From Buttiauxella sp. B2 (GTDB lineage Bacteria; Pseudomonadota; Gammaproteobacteria; Enterobacterales; Enterobacteriaceae): a stretch of DNA of 64,000 nucleotides. The translations under genes were made by a program, and so were the position numbers. Shown one piece after another: positions 61,577 through 64,000 of the stretch (its first letter is position 1; each line of letters opens with the position of its first letter). The stretch covers positions 1-64,000 of the forward strand of contig NZ_VEXQ01000008.1 of assembly GCF_006376615.1 (NCBI RefSeq). Reading direction: 5' to 3'. The notes below the pieces were generated by a model that saw only the letters and a program-made list of their open reading frames with translations, was not told where the DNA came from and ran no database searches.

Positions 61577-62353
61577 ATGTCTGAAGCAAAAAACGAACTC
61601 GAAACCCTGCTTGAACAGGCGGCAATTGAACCTGCCCATCGTCCGGCATTCTTCCGCGTGCTGCTGGAATCTACAGTCTGGGTACCGGGTGAAGCGCCGC
61701 AAGGTGAAGCGATTGATCCGGACAGGTCTGTCGAATTGCAGCACTGGGAAAAAGATGATGGCACATCAGTCATTCCGTTCTTTACTTCCCTTGAGGCGCT
61801 ACAACAAGCGATTAATCATGAACAGGCATTTGTCGTGATGCCGGTGCGTACGTTGTTTGAAATGACGCAAGGAGCATCACTCTTCCTGAATGCAAAATTA
61901 CCGACAGGTAAAGAATTTACGCCGCGTGAAATCACCCATTTAATCAGTGATGAAAGCGACCCATTAACCCAGCAGGAAGTGCTGGATGGCGGAACTTCAT
62001 TGCTGCTCTCAGAAGTGGCTGAACCACCGGCGCAAATGGTTGATTCGCTGACTACGCTGTTTAAAAACCTGAAAACCGTAAAGCGTGCTTTTATCTGCTC
62101 AATTAAAGAACATGCAGATGAGCAGCCGAACTTGCTGATTGGTATCGAAGCCGAAGGGGATATCGAAGCGATTATTCGCCAGGCTGGAAGTGTTGCTACC
62201 GATACGTTACCGGGTGATGAGCCGGTAGATATTTGCCAGGTCGTGGAAGGTGAGAAGGGTATCAGTCACTTCATGATGGCGCACATTACGCCATTCTATG
62301 AGCGCCGTTGGGGAAGCTTCCTGCGAGACTTTAAAACCAATCGTATTATCTGA
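61577..62353 (+). CDS. sseB: SseB family protein
   Basis: A 258-residue protein of the SseB family, exact E. coli length. It has an N-terminal domain (residues about 1-130) with RPAFFRVLLESTVWVP and VIPFFTSLEALQQAI, and a C-terminal domain shared with the family. It was named for a rhodanese-enhancing effect and shares part of its fold with SseB-type secretion proteins only by name; its biochemical role is not established. It follows pepB on the same strand after a short hairpin-containing spacer. Confidence 0.92.
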   Translation: MSEAKNELETLLEQAAIEPAHRPAFFRVLLESTVWVPGEAPQGEAIDPDRSVELQHWEKDDGTSVIPFFTSLEALQQAINHEQAFVVMPVRTLFEMTQGASLFLNAKLPTGKEFTPREITHLISDESDPLTQQEVLDGGTSLLLSEVAEPPAQMVDSLTTLFKNLKTVKRAFICSIKEHADEQPNLLIGIEAEGDIEAIIRQAGSVATDTLPGDEPVDICQVVEGEKGISHFMMAHITPFYERRWGSFLRDFKTNRII

Positions 62354-62403
62354 TTCTGATTTTCGCCCTCGCCCTTTAAGAAAGACCGGTGTGAGGGGGA
62401 AAT

Positions 62404-63177
62404 CTAACTCGTCGCTTGCAACAGCAATAAATCAATCAGCATCACCAGATTGGACTCAAACGACGTAATCCCTGCGGCTTCGGCCGCAAAATGAATCGCC
62501 TCGTCATACAGTGGAAAATGCACATCTGCCAGTTCAGATAAACTGTTCGGGGAAGCCCGTGTGAACGCTACAATAGACATCCCCACATTCTGCGCAATTC
62601 GCGCTTTATCCAATACCTGCTCTGTTTCACCACTGCGTGAAATTGCGATAAACACCTGATACTTCGATGCGTTGCTCAGGAATATACCCCGGCTGTCTCC
62701 CGGCCCTGAAATAAATGCGGTTTTACCCAACACCTGAAGTTTCTTTGTCAGGTACTCGGCGAATAAATAGGAAAACCCCGCACCGTATAAAAAGAAACTC
62801 TCTTTTTCGCGCAGCAGAGATGAGAACTCCGCCATCAGTTCGGGTGTTACCCACCGGAAGGTTTGCCGGTAATTATCAACAAATTGGTCGAATAAAATCG
62901 GCAGCGTGGCAGCGGGTAATGCGGGCTGATTAGCAATGTGTGGCGTGCTGGAAAGCAGTTGTTTGCAGTGCCAGATAAATTCACTGTAGCCACTAAATCC
63001 GAGCTTATGGCAAAGCCGCATAATGGTCGCGCTGGAGACAAACGTCACCTGAGCAAGTTCGCGAACCGTAATGTTGCCAACCAACAACGGATGGTTTGTC
63101 AGATGTGAGAGAACGCGGTACTCAGCGCGGGTTAACGATTCCCCGCGCTCAAGCAGTCCTACCAGACGGTTGTCCAT
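62404..63177 (-). CDS. MurR/RpiR family transcriptional regulator, coupled to sseA
   Basis: A 257-residue regulator: N-terminal RpiR helix-turn-helix (NITVRELAQVTFVSSATIMRLCHKLGFSGYSEF, about residues 33-66) and C-terminal SIS domain with FFLYGAGFSYLFAEYLTKKL and AISRSGETEQVLDKA. The effector would be a sugar phosphate, but none of its neighbours is a sugar gene. The start codon overlaps the sseA stop by one base (TAATG), so it is translated from the sseA mRNA. I do not know a counterpart at this place in E. coli K-12. It is distinct from YfhH at 23434. Confidence 0.88.
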   Translation of the reverse strand: MDNRLVGLLERGESLTRAEYRVLSHLTNHPLLVGNITVRELAQVTFVSSATIMRLCHKLGFSGYSEFIWHCKQLLSSTPHIANQPALPAATLPILFDQFVDNYRQTFRWVTPELMAEFSSLLREKESFFLYGAGFSYLFAEYLTKKLQVLGKTAFISGPGDSRGIFLSNASKYQVFIAISRSGETEQVLDKARIAQNVGMSIVAFTRASPNSLSELADVHFPLYDEAIHFAAEAAGITSFESNLVMLIDLLLLQATS

Positions 63178-64000
63178 TACTGGGGTTGAGCAGGTTCGAC
63201 AGGTAAATCAGGGCGCGCACCCCATTCACTCCAGGAACCGTCGTACAGCGAAACACCGTTGACCCCAAGTGTGGTTAGCGCAAGTACTACAACAGCCGCT
63301 GTTACACCTGAACCGCAGCTTGCGATGATAGGCTTATCAAAACTGACGCCCTGGCGAGTGAAGATTTCATTCAGTTCATCGGTGGTTTTCAACTGGCCAT
63401 TTTCCACCAAATCATTCCACGGCACGTTCATGGCGCCGGGGATATGCCCACGTCTTAAACCAGGGCGAGGTTCATCGACCTGTGCGTTAAAGCGCGGAGC
63501 AGGGCGAGCATCAACAATCTGTGCAGTGCCTTCATGGCTAACCAAAAGAACATCGGTCAGGCGCTTGATAACCATTGGGTCGAAATTCACCTCGAACTCA
63601 CCTTCCGGTAACGCCACATCACCTTGCTGGAGAGGGTATTCTTCGCGTTGCCAGTCAGCTAAACCACCTGCCAGAATCGATACGTTTACAACGCCAAATG
63701 TGCGCAGCATCCACCATGCTCTGGGGGCCGAGAACAGGTTTCCTTCATCGTAAACAACCAAATGTTTATCGTTGCTGATACCTAATTCGCGCATGGCGAC
63801 CGCAAAGGATTCCGCTCGTGGCATCATATGTGGCAAAGGGCTGGTGCTCTCGGAAAGGGCTTCTATATCGAAAAATACTGCGCCAGGCAGATGCCCTGCA
63901 CGATATTCACCGGGTACATCACGATGCTCCTGGCCTGGAGGAGCCATACGAGCATCAATAATCTGGATATTCGCATCATTAATATGTTCTGCGAGCCAGT
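63177..64000 (-). CDS. sseA: 3-mercaptopyruvate sulfurtransferase, N-terminus outside window
   Basis: Tandem rhodanese protein that moves sulfur from 3-mercaptopyruvate to cyanide or thiols. The C-terminal rhodanese domain has the active-site loop with Cys in ASCGSGVTA and the following AAVVVLAL helix; the first domain has IQIIDARMAPPGQ, GHLPGAVFFDIEA and VYDEGNLFSAPRAWW. About 274 codons are in the window, and the first ten or so codons lie beyond position 64000, by comparison with E. coli (281 residues). An internal Met at 63947 is not the start. Confidence 0.95.
   Translation of the reverse strand, partial: WLAEHINDANIQIIDARMAPPGQEHRDVPGEYRAGHLPGAVFFDIEALSESTSPLPHMMPRAESFAVAMRELGISNDKHLVVYDEGNLFSAPRAWWMLRTFGVVNVSILAGGLADWQREEYPLQQGDVALPEGEFEVNFDPMVIKRLTDVLLVSHEGTAQIVDARPAPRFNAQVDEPRPGLRRGHIPGAMNVPWNDLVENGQLKTTDELNEIFTRQGVSFDKPIIASCGSGVTAAVVVLALTTLGVNGVSLYDGSWSEWGARPDLPVEPAQPQ

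Overview
This is a stretch of enterobacterial core chromosome. Almost every protein is a full-length, close match to a named Escherichia coli K-12 gene, in the order of the E. coli kgtP to sseA interval. Departures from the K-12 layout point to a member of the Enterobacteriaceae outside Escherichia and Salmonella. These are murQ-murP placed beside yfhH, a rebuilt yph locus, a metal transporter pair beside suhB, and an extra RpiR regulator next to sseA. A Buttiauxella, Kluyvera or Cedecea type genome is only a guess. I see no rRNA, tRNA, CRISPR array, insertion sequence or prophage. Two ERIC repeats and several intergenic hairpins are present.

Layout. 1-13319: a decayed kgtP, then yfiM, pssA, patZ, tapT and trxC (minus strand), yfiF, ung, grcA with paired FNR sites, srmB, trmN6, and nadB with an NadR operator. 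13752-19432: the sigma-E operon rpoE-rseABC, then lepA-lepB. 19603-23121: rnc-era-recO-pdxJ-acpS. 23118-29339: yfhL, and yfhH divergent from murQ-murP-pgpC-tadA, with mltF converging on tadA. 29610-37865: purL, the sRNA gene glmY with its sigma-54/GlrR control region, then glrK-glrG-glrR-glnB. 37957-40747: hmp and glyA, diverging around NsrR, MetR-like and PurR sites. 40805-48273: a variant yph sugar locus (yphA, yphH, yphG, an MFS sugar porter, yphB). 48359-53369: hcaT, csiE, a DUF1007 protein with a NicO-type metal exporter, and suhB. 53489-61521: trmJ, iscRSUA-hscBA-fdx-iscX and pepB. 61577-64000: sseB, an RpiR regulator and sseA, which is cut by the window end.

Several regulatory circuits can be read in full. 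The GlrK/GlrR proteins are encoded next to the glmY promoter that carries three GlrR boxes. IscR has two tandem boxes in front of its own operon. A sigma-E-type promoter lies before rpoE. PurR boxes lie before purL and glyA. A perfect NadR palindrome lies before nadB. The YfhH regulator faces murQP across two matching 13-bp palindromes.

The least described parts are the yph variant, in which one major-facilitator sugar porter stands where K-12 has an ABC transporter and a dehydrogenase; the DUF1007/NicO pair, whose predicted mature protein starts with histidine; the yfhH-murQP operator pair; and the RpiR regulator whose start overlaps the sseA stop. Family functions come from recognising the proteins, not from a database search. 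Statements about K-12 gene order and protein lengths are from memory.
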